From the NCBI GenBank assembly GCA_964449995.1, contig CAYVBW010000012.1:1-32677 (forward strand): a DNA stretch of 32,677 nucleotides, read 5' to 3'. Numbering within the stretch: position 1 is the stretch's first letter; each line of letters opens with the position of its first letter. The translations under genes were made by a program, and so were the position numbers. Source of the stretch: CAYVBW01 sp964449995. Its GTDB lineage: Bacteria > Patescibacteriota > Microgenomatia > UBA1400 > PJMF01. Positions 6,897 through 14,490 of the stretch are shown here, one piece after another. The notes under the pieces are model-generated. The model did no database searches, was not told where the DNA came from, and saw only the letters and a program-made list of their open reading frames with translations.

Positions 6897-7760
6897 ATGC
6901 AAAAAAAAACAACTTCTACCTTGCTATTAGCTGTTTTTTTTATCCCCTTGTTTCTACTGGTAGTAAGTTTTCCTTCTTTACTACTAGCACAAGAATCAGA
7001 ATCTCAATCTAGTCAAGTGATTTTGCAAAGACAACGGCTGACTGAAGAAATCCAAGATTTGGAAAAACAACTTTTGGGTCAGCTCAATCAATATCGGCAA
7101 CATGAAAGGGAGTATCGAATAGCCCGAGACCAATATCAAAGCCTACAAACATTAAGTTCAATTGAGGAGGTCGTTAGTTCAACTAAAAAAGCCATGAGAT
7201 CACGTAATCTTGTCTTAGATACTTATTTGAACATTTTAAGGCTGAAGTTACTTGAAACAGAAGGAGTTGAGTTGGTTCACCAAGAAAGAGCTTTGGAAAT
7301 AATTGAAAAACATAGACAAGCTTTAGGGGCTTATGAACAGTTGATTGACCAATCTCAAGATAGAGAGGCAATTAACTTAATAGCAGATGAGTTTTTATCT
7401 CTTGGTGAGGAGATTAATAATAATAGTTTTTATGTCTTGAGCATTCTCTCTATTGGCAGACTGCAGTCAGTTTATGATAAAGCAGTAATTATCAATCAGA
7501 AGATATCTTCTGAAGAATCTGAAGCCGAAGAAGCCGTTCTTGAGCAATCTCAAAGAAACAGGGCAATTAATGAGGTTAATAAGCTGATTACCCAACTGCC
7601 TCCCATGTTTGAAACTGTTTGGAGCAATGCCTATATTTCAAATAGACCTAGTCGTCAGCATGAAAGCTTTTATCGTAATTTAACTAGGGAATTAGGCCCA
7701 ATTCATTCTAGGTTGTCTTTGTTGGTGTCTTATTTTGAAGAACTGGAGGGTGTTAAATGA
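6897..7760 (+). CDS. Exported helical protein of unknown function
   Basis: The 287-residue protein starts MQKKTTS followed by a hydrophobic segment (about 8-30) ending LLLAQES, a plausible signal peptide. The rest is almost entirely helical, rich in Gln, Glu and Leu, with coiled-coil-like stretches (about 36-80 and 120-150). No enzyme motif is visible and I do not recognise the family. It starts 12 bases after the rmlA stop and overlaps the next gene by 4 bases, so the three genes probably form one transcript. A structural or scaffolding role with its small membrane partner is possible but not shown. Confidence 0.7.
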   Translation: MQKKTTSTLLLAVFFIPLFLLVVSFPSLLLAQESESQSSQVILQRQRLTEEIQDLEKQLLGQLNQYRQHEREYRIARDQYQSLQTLSSIEEVVSSTKKAMRSRNLVLDTYLNILRLKLLETEGVELVHQERALEIIEKHRQALGAYEQLIDQSQDREAINLIADEFLSLGEEINNNSFYVLSILSIGRLQSVYDKAVIINQKISSEESEAEEAVLEQSQRNRAINEVNKLITQLPPMFETVWSNAYISNRPSRQHESFYRNLTRELGPIHSRLSLLVSYFEELEGVK

Positions 7761-8134
7761 AAAATAATGATGATATCCAGACAATAAAACCACATTTACC
7801 AGATGAATTGCCTGATTGGGAAGCTGAACGATGGTGGGAAAAAAGTAAGAGCAGAATAAAAATTCCTCAGGGTTTTTTTAAAAATAAGAAAAATATTTTG
7901 TTAATAGTTGCTTTTTTTATACTTCTTTTACTGCTTTTAATAAGTCTTAGTATCAATTCTCAGCAAAGAAGTCCAGATATTTTAGAGCAACCTGAGCATA
8001 CTGTAATTCAAGATCAAGAATTAACCCCTTTGCAGTCACAGATTAAAGAACTAAGGTCCCAGTTAAAAAAGGCTGATCCAGCTATTAAAGAATCACCAAT
8101 TCCGGCAGTTGAAATGAATTTAAGAATTGATTAG
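7757..8134 (+). CDS. Single-helix membrane protein coupled to the upstream exported protein
   Basis: The 125-residue protein has a soluble N-terminal part with several Trp (LPDWEAERWWEKSK, 18-31), a basic segment, one long Leu/Ile-rich membrane helix (about 45-66) and a short polar tail. No known family is recognised. The N-terminal half is probably cytoplasmic because basic residues flank the helix on that side. GGAGGG lies 6 bases before the ATG inside the previous gene, and the start overlaps that gene's stop (ATGA), indicating coupled translation. Confidence 0.7.
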   Translation: MKNNDDIQTIKPHLPDELPDWEAERWWEKSKSRIKIPQGFFKNKKNILLIVAFFILLLLLLISLSINSQQRSPDILEQPEHTVIQDQELTPLQSQIKELRSQLKKADPAIKESPIPAVEMNLRID

Positions 8135-8182
8135 TAATTTTAAAAACAACCATTCTCTCCCTGTTTTTCCCTGAAAATTAGT

Positions 8183-8188
8183 TATAAT
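8183..8188 (+). promoter_or_regulatory. -10 box of frr
   Basis: A perfect TATAAT ends 10 bases before the frr ATG at 8199, so the transcript would have a leader of only a few bases. No good -35 hexamer is seen 17 bases upstream. Confidence 0.5.
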
Positions 8189-8198
8189 AATTTTAACT

Positions 8199-8750
8199 AT
8201 GTATAATTTTTCAAATTTTAAAACCAAACTCAATCAAATTATTGAACATTTGCAGCAAGATATTAGCTTTTTGCGCACCTCCAAAGCAAGTACTAAAATG
8301 CTTGATCCAATCAAAGTCCATGCTTATGGAACAGTGATGGCCATTAATGAATTAGCTAATGTTAGCACTCCTGACAACAACTTGATTGTAATTGATCCTT
8401 GGGACAAAAATTTATTAGAGGATATTGAAAAAGCCATTCAAAAGTCCAGCTTAAATCTAAATCCTGTAGTTGATAAAGAAATTATTAGAATTGTTATTCC
8501 TTCTTTAACTGAAGAGAAAAGAATGGAATTAGTTAAGCAGTTACAGCAAAAAGTTGAGTCTACTCGTGCCATGATGAGGTCAGCACGCACTGAAGCCAAA
8601 GGTGAGATTGAGGATTTAGAAGGGGAAGCTGGAGTCAGTGAGGACGATATTCATCGAGACTTAGAAGAATTAGACAAGATCATGGGCCAGTTTGAGAAAC
8701 AGATGGAAGATATTCAAGAGCAAAAAAAACAGGATCTTCTTTCTTTATAG
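8199..8750 (+). CDS. frr: Ribosome recycling factor
   Basis: Splits post-termination ribosomes together with EF-G. At 183 residues it matches the family length. The first helix contains FLRTSKASTKMLDPIKV (about 24-40), matching the family LRTGRAsp..lD.I.V signature with Ser-Lys replacing Gly-Arg. It is followed by YGTVMAINELANVSTPDN and the domain-II IVIDPWDKNLLEDIEKAIQKS. IVIPSLTEEKRMELVKQ and the long C-terminal helices complete the tRNA-mimic fold. It precedes the site-2 protease gene by about 60 bases. Identification is firm. Confidence 0.95.
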   Translation: MYNFSNFKTKLNQIIEHLQQDISFLRTSKASTKMLDPIKVHAYGTVMAINELANVSTPDNNLIVIDPWDKNLLEDIEKAIQKSSLNLNPVVDKEIIRIVIPSLTEEKRMELVKQLQQKVESTRAMMRSARTEAKGEIEDLEGEAGVSEDDIHRDLEELDKIMGQFEKQMEDIQEQKKQDLLSL

Positions 8751-8809
8751 TTAAGAATTTTGCAAATTGGGCTTGGTAGCTTTAAATTAAATATTTAATC
8801 TTTAATTTT

Positions 8810-9952
8810 ATGCCAGTTTTAATTGTTATATTTATTATTTCATTTTTGATCATAATTCACGAACTTGGTCACTTTATTGCAGCTAAAAAAGCAAAGGTTA
8901 ATGTAGAAGAGTTTGGTCTAGGATATCCACCCAAGTTACTAACCCTTTTTTCATGGAGGGAAACAGATTTTACTTTAAACTTAATACCTTTTGGTGGTTT
9001 TGTGAGAATGGAGGGAGAAAATATTGAAGATATTGAAGAACTTCAAGAAAAAAAGAGTATATTAAAAGAAAATAAAGCTGCTCCTTTTTATGCCAAGACT
9101 CCTAAGCAGAGAATGGTAGTCACCTTAGCAGGTGTATTTGTTAATTTAATTTTTGCGATAGTGGCTTTTTCAATTGTTTTTTCTTTTTTAGGAATACCAG
9201 TGACCTTAGAGAATCAAGCCAGAATAGGCCAGGTTGTTCCTGAGTCACCTGCAGCTGAGGCATCATTACCTGAAAATGTTAACATTGTGAAGATTGAAGT
9301 TGAGTCAGTGAGTTATCAAATTCAAAATTTTCATGATGTTCAGCAAGCAGTTCAAGAAAATTTGGGTTCACAGCTAACTATTACAGTGACTGGTGAATGT
9401 GACGGTGTTGGTTGTCTAGACGAAACCAATGATTTTCTGGTTTATGCTCGCACAGAGGTTGAAACTCCTGAAGGTCAAGGTTCATTGGGAATAATTTTTC
9501 AGGACGTAGTATTAAATTTTTATCCTTGGTATGAAATGCCCTTTAGAGGAACTTGGTATGGCTTAAAGCAAGCCATAGGTTTAGGAATTTTAATAGTTCA
9601 GGCTTTAGGCCAAATGTTGATTAGATTAGCACAAACTGGCTCTGTTTCTAGAGACGTTGCTGGACCAATCGGCATTGTTCATCAAGCCCAACAAGGAAAT
9701 ATAATTAGTGATGATTTTTGGATGAACTTGGGTTTTGCTGGCATGCTGTCTCTAAATTTGGCTATTATTAATTTATTACCAATCCCTGCTCTTGATGGGG
9801 GTAGGGCACTATTTATTTTGTTTGAGAAAATTTTTGGCCAAAGTAAGATGAAAAAGATTGAGATATATGCTAATTACGTGGGATTTGCTCTTTTGGTTAC
9901 TTTAATTATTACAATTACTATCAGTGATATTTCTAGAATTATTAATGGTTAA
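8810..9952 (+). CDS. rseP: RseP-type site-2 protease (M50)
   Basis: An intramembrane zinc metalloprotease of 380 residues. The first helix holds HELGH (17-21) with the zinc-binding His pair and catalytic Glu; the third zinc ligand lies in NLLPIPALDG (321-330). The sequence KVNVEEFGLGYPPKLL after the active site and PFGGFVRMEGE are typical of the RseP branch. A single divergent PDZ-like region lies at about 130-225, with a CDGVGC pair of cysteines. In Bacteria these enzymes cleave anti-sigma factors or signal-peptide remnants. No anti-sigma factor is visible here, so the substrate is unknown. A short -10-like AT-rich leader precedes the ATG. Confidence 0.92.
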   Translation: MPVLIVIFIISFLIIIHELGHFIAAKKAKVNVEEFGLGYPPKLLTLFSWRETDFTLNLIPFGGFVRMEGENIEDIEELQEKKSILKENKAAPFYAKTPKQRMVVTLAGVFVNLIFAIVAFSIVFSFLGIPVTLENQARIGQVVPESPAAEASLPENVNIVKIEVESVSYQIQNFHDVQQAVQENLGSQLTITVTGECDGVGCLDETNDFLVYARTEVETPEGQGSLGIIFQDVVLNFYPWYEMPFRGTWYGLKQAIGLGILIVQALGQMLIRLAQTGSVSRDVAGPIGIVHQAQQGNIISDDFWMNLGFAGMLSLNLAIINLLPIPALDGGRALFILFEKIFGQSKMKKIEIYANYVGFALLVTLIITITISDISRIING

Positions 9953-10012
9953 TCTGATTTTCAGGGCTACTAGTAATTAATTCTCTTGCAAATATCCTTA
10001 GTTCTGATTTAA

Positions 10013-10018
10013 TATAAT
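10013..10018 (+). promoter_or_regulatory. -10 box upstream of the DUF3048 gene
   Basis: A perfect TATAAT lies 108 bases before the ATG at 10127. Transcription from here would give a leader of about 100 bases that starts with the hairpin at 10031-10049. The -35 region is not convincing. Confidence 0.4.
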
Positions 10019-10030
10019 GATTGTAATTAT

Positions 10031-10049
10031 TGTTGGCTAAGAGCCAACA
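10031..10049 (+). other. Hairpin in the rseP-DUF3048 intergenic region
   Basis: A perfect 8-bp stem TGTTGGCT/AGCCAACA with a three-base loop is followed by GTTTTGC. It could be a weak terminator for rseP or, since it follows a TATAAT box by about 12 bases, a 5' stem-loop on the mRNA of the next gene. Confidence 0.5.
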
Positions 10050-10126
10050 GTTTTGCTCAAAAGATAAGCAATTAATAAAATTTTAGTTAAACAATTATAA
10101 AAATTAAATAAACTAACACCTTAAAC

Positions 10127-11281
10127 ATGCAAAAAAGATACCTGATATTAGCCTTGATTATTTATTTAGCTTCAGCTGGAGCTTCTTATGCTATTTTTTC
10201 TAGATTATCTCCTAGAGAAGAGAGAACTCAGGTAGCTGTTGTTAACGACTCTGAAGAAACTGAATTAGGTTTATTGCTGAATATTGATCCTAATGAGCCC
10301 AAAGATCAGGCGTGTCCTATAAATGGCGCCTTGTACACTCAAACTGAACGTGATGCTTGGGAACAACGTCGCCCTCTATTTGTTATGATTGAAAATTCTC
10401 CAGACTCTAGACCTCATTCCGGCTTAAGTAGAGCAGATGTGGTCTTTGAAGCAGTAGCAGAAGGGGGAGTAACCAGATATGGTGCAGTTTTTTATTGTGC
10501 AGCTCAAAGAAAGGACGTAACCATCGCCCCTGTTAGAAGTGCTAGAACTTATTTTGTGGACTGGGCATCAGGATTCAACTTTCCCTTATTTGTTAATGTT
10601 GGCGGAGCAAATCTTCCTGGTCCTACTGATGCTTTAGGGCAAATCAGGCAGTATGGATGGGAAATGCAAAATAATTTATCTCAGTTTTCAATTGGATTTC
10701 CAACTTTTGTTCGCAACAATAATCGACTTGGTAGGCCTGTAGCGACTGAACACACAATGGAAACTACTTCAGAACAATTATGGAAAGTTGCAGAAAAAAG
10801 AAACTGGACAAACACCGATCCCAAGGGGAATGAATGGATTGATGATTATCAGCCTTGGGTTTTTGGTGATAGTTCTTCAGCAGGGTCTGTTTCAACAGTG
10901 TCTTATGGCTTTTGGAGTGGTTACAACCAATATTCTGTTGACTGGGAGTATGACGCTGAAAGCAATAAGTTTTTAAGAACATTGGCAGGGAAAGAAGATA
11001 TAGACTTGAACAATGATGAAAGAATAGCAGCGGCTAATGTTATAGTGCTAAAAACCACTGAAAGAGGACCGATTAACGAGCTAAAACACATGATTTATAC
11101 TACTATTGGTACTGGTAAAGCTTTGATCTTCAAAAATGGCGATGTGGTAGAGGCTAATTGGTCTAAGCCAACTCGTGTCAGTCAGATTAGGTTTACAGAT
11201 AATAGGGGCAATGATATTGAGTTAGCTAGAGGTTTAACTTGGATTAGTGTTGTGGGTCTTGGGAATGAAGTTGTGTATTAA
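10127..11281 (+). CDS. DUF3048 (YerB-like) exported protein
   Basis: The 384-residue protein has an N-terminal membrane helix or signal segment (about 5-24) and then the two-part DUF3048 fold. The N-terminal half contains RRPLFVMIENSPDSRPHSGL, ADVVFEAVAEGGVTRYGAVF and APVRSARTYFVDWA. The C-terminal half contains VIVLKTTERG, TIGTGKALIFKNGDVVEANW and RGLTWISVV. B. subtilis YerB is a lipoprotein of this family. This protein has no lipobox Cys at the end of its hydrophobic segment and so may stay anchored by the helix. The biochemical function of the family is not established. The C-terminal part resembles a beta-barrel found in some peptidoglycan-linked proteins, which would fit a cell-envelope role. 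Confidence 0.88.
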   Translation: MQKRYLILALIIYLASAGASYAIFSRLSPREERTQVAVVNDSEETELGLLLNIDPNEPKDQACPINGALYTQTERDAWEQRRPLFVMIENSPDSRPHSGLSRADVVFEAVAEGGVTRYGAVFYCAAQRKDVTIAPVRSARTYFVDWASGFNFPLFVNVGGANLPGPTDALGQIRQYGWEMQNNLSQFSIGFPTFVRNNNRLGRPVATEHTMETTSEQLWKVAEKRNWTNTDPKGNEWIDDYQPWVFGDSSSAGSVSTVSYGFWSGYNQYSVDWEYDAESNKFLRTLAGKEDIDLNNDERIAAANVIVLKTTERGPINELKHMIYTTIGTGKALIFKNGDVVEANWSKPTRVSQIRFTDNRGNDIELARGLTWISVVGLGNEVVY

Positions 11282-11428
11282 AGATTCATTCAGCCTTTAA
11301 TATTTAAGATAAAAAACATAACTTGCATAGCAGATGTTTTGTGGATAAAATTTGAGTACAATTCTTTTTCAAGAATAATTGGCTAATCTGATATAGACAC
11401 TATTTCATATAAAAATATTTCTTAAAAG

Positions 11429-12034
11429 ATGAATAAACTCGAAGATCTAATAGTTTCAAAAGTTAGAGTAAAAATGCTAGAGTTGTTTTTTACAAATCCT
11501 GAAGAGATGTACTATGTAAGAGAGATAACTCGTTTGATTAAAGAGGAGATAAATGCAGTTCGCCGAGAATTAGACAGAATGCTAGGGACTGGTTTGCTAA
11601 AAAGTGAAGAAAGAGGAAATCGTCTTTATTACTATTTAAATAAGCAATATTTATACTTTCAAGATTTTTTACAAATTGTAGCCAAAGGTACTGGGCTGGG
11701 AGAGGAAATAAGAAAAAAACGAAGAAAATTAGGTAAATTAGACTTTGTCATGTTTTCTGGCAAGTTTATTTCAGGTCAACAACCGGGCAGAGATGAGGTA
11801 GACATTTTAATTATAGGAGATGTTGTTTTAGCTGAATTGCAGACATTAATTAAGGCTGAGGAAAAAAAGATAAAACGTGAAGTCAACTATGCAGTTTTCT
11901 CTGGAGAGGAGTTTGAGTTTAGAAAAACTAGGCGTGATCCTTTTATTATGGATATTCTTTATGGCTCAAGGGTGATGATTGTAGGTAATGAGGTAGATTT
12001 CGTCCACAGAGAAACACCTGGCCTTACTAGTTAA
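11429..12034 (+). CDS. Winged-helix regulator fused to a nucleotidyltransferase-like domain
   Basis: The 201-residue protein starts with a winged helix (about 5-72): SKVRVKMLELFFTNPEEMYYVREITRLI matches ArsR/MarR-like DNA-binding domains, and LLKSEERGNRLYYYLN is the wing. The second half (about 100-185) resembles the MNT/KNTase fold: VMFSGKFISG followed by DEVDILIIGD. The usual GSxARG is degraded to SGKFISG but the D-x-D metal pair is partly retained (DEVD). Such fusions are seen in Archaea and candidate-phyla bacteria and are generally annotated as transcriptional regulators. Whether the second domain binds nucleotides or has enzymatic activity is unknown. A HAD-like gene follows 23 bases later and may be cotranscribed. 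Confidence 0.75.
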   Translation: MNKLEDLIVSKVRVKMLELFFTNPEEMYYVREITRLIKEEINAVRRELDRMLGTGLLKSEERGNRLYYYLNKQYLYFQDFLQIVAKGTGLGEEIRKKRRKLGKLDFVMFSGKFISGQQPGRDEVDILIIGDVVLAELQTLIKAEEKKIKREVNYAVFSGEEFEFRKTRRDPFIMDILYGSRVMIVGNEVDFVHRETPGLTS

Positions 12035-12057
12035 ATCTTCATTTTTAAAAAGATATT

Positions 12058-12516
12058 ATGAAAAAAACGGTTGTTTTTGATATGCATCTTACCATTTATA
12101 AGTCCATTCCTGGGATAAAAAATAAATTAAACAGAGATACTCAGGCTATTGAAGCTATGCCTAGTGCGATTGAGGTATTTATGTCTTTTTATCAACAGGG
12201 ATACAAGATTGTTATTATTTCTCAATCAACAATTCAACGATCTAGAGAGAGATTGGAATATCTATTATCACAGCATCAAGTAAGCTCTGAGGATAGAAAA
12301 AAAATTTTTCAATCTATCGACATTTTGTCAATGCAGTATTTTGGCAGCAAACACTCTGCTGAGGCTTGGAAAAGAGCAATGCAGTCTTATGAAAACATAA
12401 AGTATATTTTTGAAGATGGAGAGAGTAAACTTAAGGCAGCCGGAGAGGCAGCTGAATCTTTGGGTCACAAGCCAAAGCTTTACACGAGTATAGCAGAATT
12501 TTTAGAGGAATCTTAA
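12058..12516 (+). CDS. HAD-like protein with altered catalytic motif
   Basis: The 152-residue protein resembles a HAD-superfamily phosphatase with a small or absent cap. Motif I is VFDMHLT (6-12): the nucleophile Asp8 is kept but the second Asp of DxDxT, the general acid/base, is His10. Motif II is VIISQS (52-57) with Ser55. A Lys for motif III could be Lys98 or Lys105. Motif IV is FEDGESKLKAA (118-128). The closing segment GHKPKLYTSIAEFLEE is like other short HAD proteins. With His at position +2, ordinary phosphomonoesterase activity is uncertain. It follows the winged-helix/nucleotidyltransferase-like gene by 23 bases and is convergent with cca. Confidence 0.7.
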   Translation: MKKTVVFDMHLTIYKSIPGIKNKLNRDTQAIEAMPSAIEVFMSFYQQGYKIVIISQSTIQRSRERLEYLLSQHQVSSEDRKKIFQSIDILSMQYFGSKHSAEAWKRAMQSYENIKYIFEDGESKLKAAGEAAESLGHKPKLYTSIAEFLEES

Positions 12517-12556
12517 TCTTGGTCTTTGCTTTAAGGGATAAGTTAATGAGTCTAAG

Positions 12557-14188
12557 TTAAGCTATTTTTTTCGCCTCGGTTAAAAGGAGGTTTTTTTTGT
12601 TTAACTCTGGTTTTTCTAAGACCAGCTCCGTAAGTTGATTTAAAATTTCACCTATTTTAGGCCCTGGCTGAAGTTTCAATTCATTTATTAAATCATTGCC
12701 ATCAATTGCTAAGTCTGTTACGTCAAAAGGTTGGTTGAGTTGTTCTATTATTCGTTGTTTAAGTTCCTCAAGACGCCAACTGGTTTTGCGAGCTCCACTA
12801 CCCAGCCTATCTCCTTCGCGGACTGCTAATATATCATCAATATATTCAAGACCAACTCTTTTTATTAAACGTCTAATCGCAGCATCAGATTGGTGTGGTT
12901 GATAATGGAACATGTGATATCTAATCAATTTAAATAATTTTTCCCGCTGGTCTGTGGATAGTTTTAAGCGCTGGGCAATTTGATCTGCTGTGCGCGAGCT
13001 AACAATTTCATGATTATAAAAAGTAATTTCTCCGTCTTTGATTTTGGCAGTGCTGGGTTTGCCGACGTCATGAAGCAGTGTTGCTAGCCTTACTATAGGA
13101 TCTTTTGAAGGGCAGTGTTTAACAGCATCAAGCTGGTGGGTCCAGACATCTGTATCATGATGTCCACCTTGTTCCACACCCAAACCTTTAGTTAATTCAG
13201 GTACGATGTACTGCAGCAGATTGGTTTCGTGAAGCATCCTAATCCCCCTATCTGGCTGGTTGGTAGTAAGAATAGCTAAAAACTCTTGGCTGATTCTTTC
13301 TTGACTTATTTTTGAAATAAGATGGGCATGGTCTTTTATAGAAGACAGAGTTAATTGTCCTATTTTAAATTCTAGCTGACAGGCTAATCTAATAGCTCTG
13401 AGCATTCTTAAGGCATCTTCTTGGAAGCGGTTATCAGGACTACCCACTGTTACTATTTGTTTTTTGGCTAAGTCTTTAAAGCCTTTGTGTTCATCAACAA
13501 GCTTATATTCGGCCGAATTTAAAGAGATTAAGCTTGGTAGAGTTTGTTTTTTTTGAAAGATAGATTCAAGATGTTTGATATTGATTGTGATGGCCATGGC
13601 ATTGATAGTAAAGTCTCTACGTTCTAAGTCTTGGGCAATAGACTGTCCCCATTCAATCTGATCAGGTCGGCGAAAATCGGAGTACAATCCCTCAGAACGA
13701 AAAGTGGTTATTTCAAAAGGCGGTAGCCTTGAGTCGTCCTCCTTTTGTTTTCGCAAATAGGACTTAACTTGGCTTTTAAGAGAATGATGGATTTTGGAAG
13801 CTTGAGCTAAATCGATAATTTTGTCAGCTGGTTTTTGCTGGTCTTTGACAAACCTTGTTTTAATATTATTATTTGGTAATAAAAAACCACCACCAACCAT
13901 TTGTCCTAAAAGTTGGTCGTAAGCAATTCCGACAGTTCCAAATTCATTGGTGTAGTAGCTATTACTGAAAAGTTTTTGAATTTGACTTGGAGTAGCATTA
14001 GTTGTGAAATCAAAGTCATGAACTGAAATTTGTTGATCAGTCTTATCTTTGTTTTTTTGAAGGCCTTCCATGGCCTGAATTAATAAATCGCGAACAGCAC
14101 CTCCTACAATATAACCCTGAAATCCTTTTTGCTTTAAATTCCATAATATATAAAGAGCCTCAAAAGGTATTTTTAGCTTTAAGTTCAT
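12557..14188 (-). CDS. cca: CCA-adding tRNA nucleotidyltransferase with HD domain
   Basis: Adds CCA to tRNA 3' ends using CTP and ATP. At 543 residues it is longer than the usual 400-450. Class II head-domain motifs are VGGAVRD (28-34), the DFDFTT metal-binding aspartates (58-63), FGTVGIAY, EITTFRSEGLYSDFRRP (159-175) and RRDFTINAMA (190-199). The neck has FQEDALRMLRAIRLACQL, and the HD domain has LLHDVGKP (371-378). Two insertions account for the extra length: about 96-157 within the head beta-sheet, and about 203-230. Both tRNAs in this window lack an encoded CCA, so the enzyme is needed. TATAAT ends 12 bases before the ATG. The gene is divergent from the GGDEF-like gene across a hairpin-rich spacer. 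Confidence 0.93.
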   Translation of the reverse strand: MNLKLKIPFEALYILWNLKQKGFQGYIVGGAVRDLLIQAMEGLQKNKDKTDQQISVHDFDFTTNATPSQIQKLFSNSYYTNEFGTVGIAYDQLLGQMVGGGFLLPNNNIKTRFVKDQQKPADKIIDLAQASKIHHSLKSQVKSYLRKQKEDDSRLPPFEITTFRSEGLYSDFRRPDQIEWGQSIAQDLERRDFTINAMAITINIKHLESIFQKKQTLPSLISLNSAEYKLVDEHKGFKDLAKKQIVTVGSPDNRFQEDALRMLRAIRLACQLEFKIGQLTLSSIKDHAHLISKISQERISQEFLAILTTNQPDRGIRMLHETNLLQYIVPELTKGLGVEQGGHHDTDVWTHQLDAVKHCPSKDPIVRLATLLHDVGKPSTAKIKDGEITFYNHEIVSSRTADQIAQRLKLSTDQREKLFKLIRYHMFHYQPHQSDAAIRRLIKRVGLEYIDDILAVREGDRLGSGARKTSWRLEELKQRIIEQLNQPFDVTDLAIDGNDLINELKLQPGPKIGEILNQLTELVLEKPELNKKNLLLTEAKKIA

Positions 14189-14200
14189 AGTTTAATTATG

Positions 14201-14206
14201 ATTATA
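14201..14206 (-). promoter_or_regulatory. -10 box of cca
   Basis: The minus strand reads TATAAT, 12 bases before the cca ATG at 14188, giving a leader of only a few bases. Confidence 0.45.
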
Positions 14207-14218
14207 TACTCCATCACC

Positions 14219-14375
14219 TTGCTTCGGGGAGCAAATCAGAATGGGGGTTTTAGGGGGATTCCCCCTAGTGGAGCTTTAAGGGTCTAATACCCCTTAAAGC
14301 GACAGGGGAGCAGGCTTTGATCTTGCAAAGCAAGACAAAATGCTGAGGGGTGAAACCCCTCAGAAATGAGCTCAT
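14219..14375. other. Array of back-to-back hairpins in the cca/GGDEF spacer
   Basis: The 302-base gap between the divergent genes holds no gene but a run of inverted repeats. They are TTGCT/AGCAA (14219-14234), TAGGGGG/CCCCCTA with loop ATT (14251-14267), GCTTTAAGGG/CCCTTAAAGC (14273-14300), TCTTGC/GCAAGA (14321-14335), CTGAGGGGT/ACCCCTCAG with loop GAA (14343-14363) and the palindrome ATGAGCTCAT (14366-14375). All except the first are perfect stems of 6-10 bp, or a 10-base palindrome. The stretch is far richer in G and C runs than its surroundings. Possible identities are a structured RNA, a miniature mobile element or a chromosomal folding/replication site. I do not recognise it. Confidence 0.8.
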
Positions 14376-14454
14376 ATCTATTATTAATACTAATTTGCGA
14401 ATTTATTATAACAGTAGAAAATTCGTCACATACAGCAGGAAGAGATGGTGATGC

Positions 14455-14484
14455 TTTACTAGATATTTAAAAAAAGTTTACAAT
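14455..14484 (+). promoter_or_regulatory. Promoter of the GGDEF-like gene
   Basis: TTTACT (14455-14460), an 18-base spacer and TACAAT (14479-14484) lie 6 bases before the ATG at 14491, so the predicted mRNA is essentially leaderless. Confidence 0.6.
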
Positions 14485-14490
14485 GGCAGT

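Noticed and set aside
10764..10982. Overlapping short frames on both strands within the DUF3048 gene
   Set aside because: The long frame has clear family motifs across this region; the short ones do not.
14219..14375. Hairpin array as an intrinsic terminator of one flanking gene
   Set aside because: Both flanking genes point away from it, and no T run follows the stems.
14219..14375. Hairpin array as an integron attC site or insertion-sequence end
   Set aside because: No integrase or transposase is nearby, no flanking direct repeats are visible, and the stems do not form one attC-like long hairpin.
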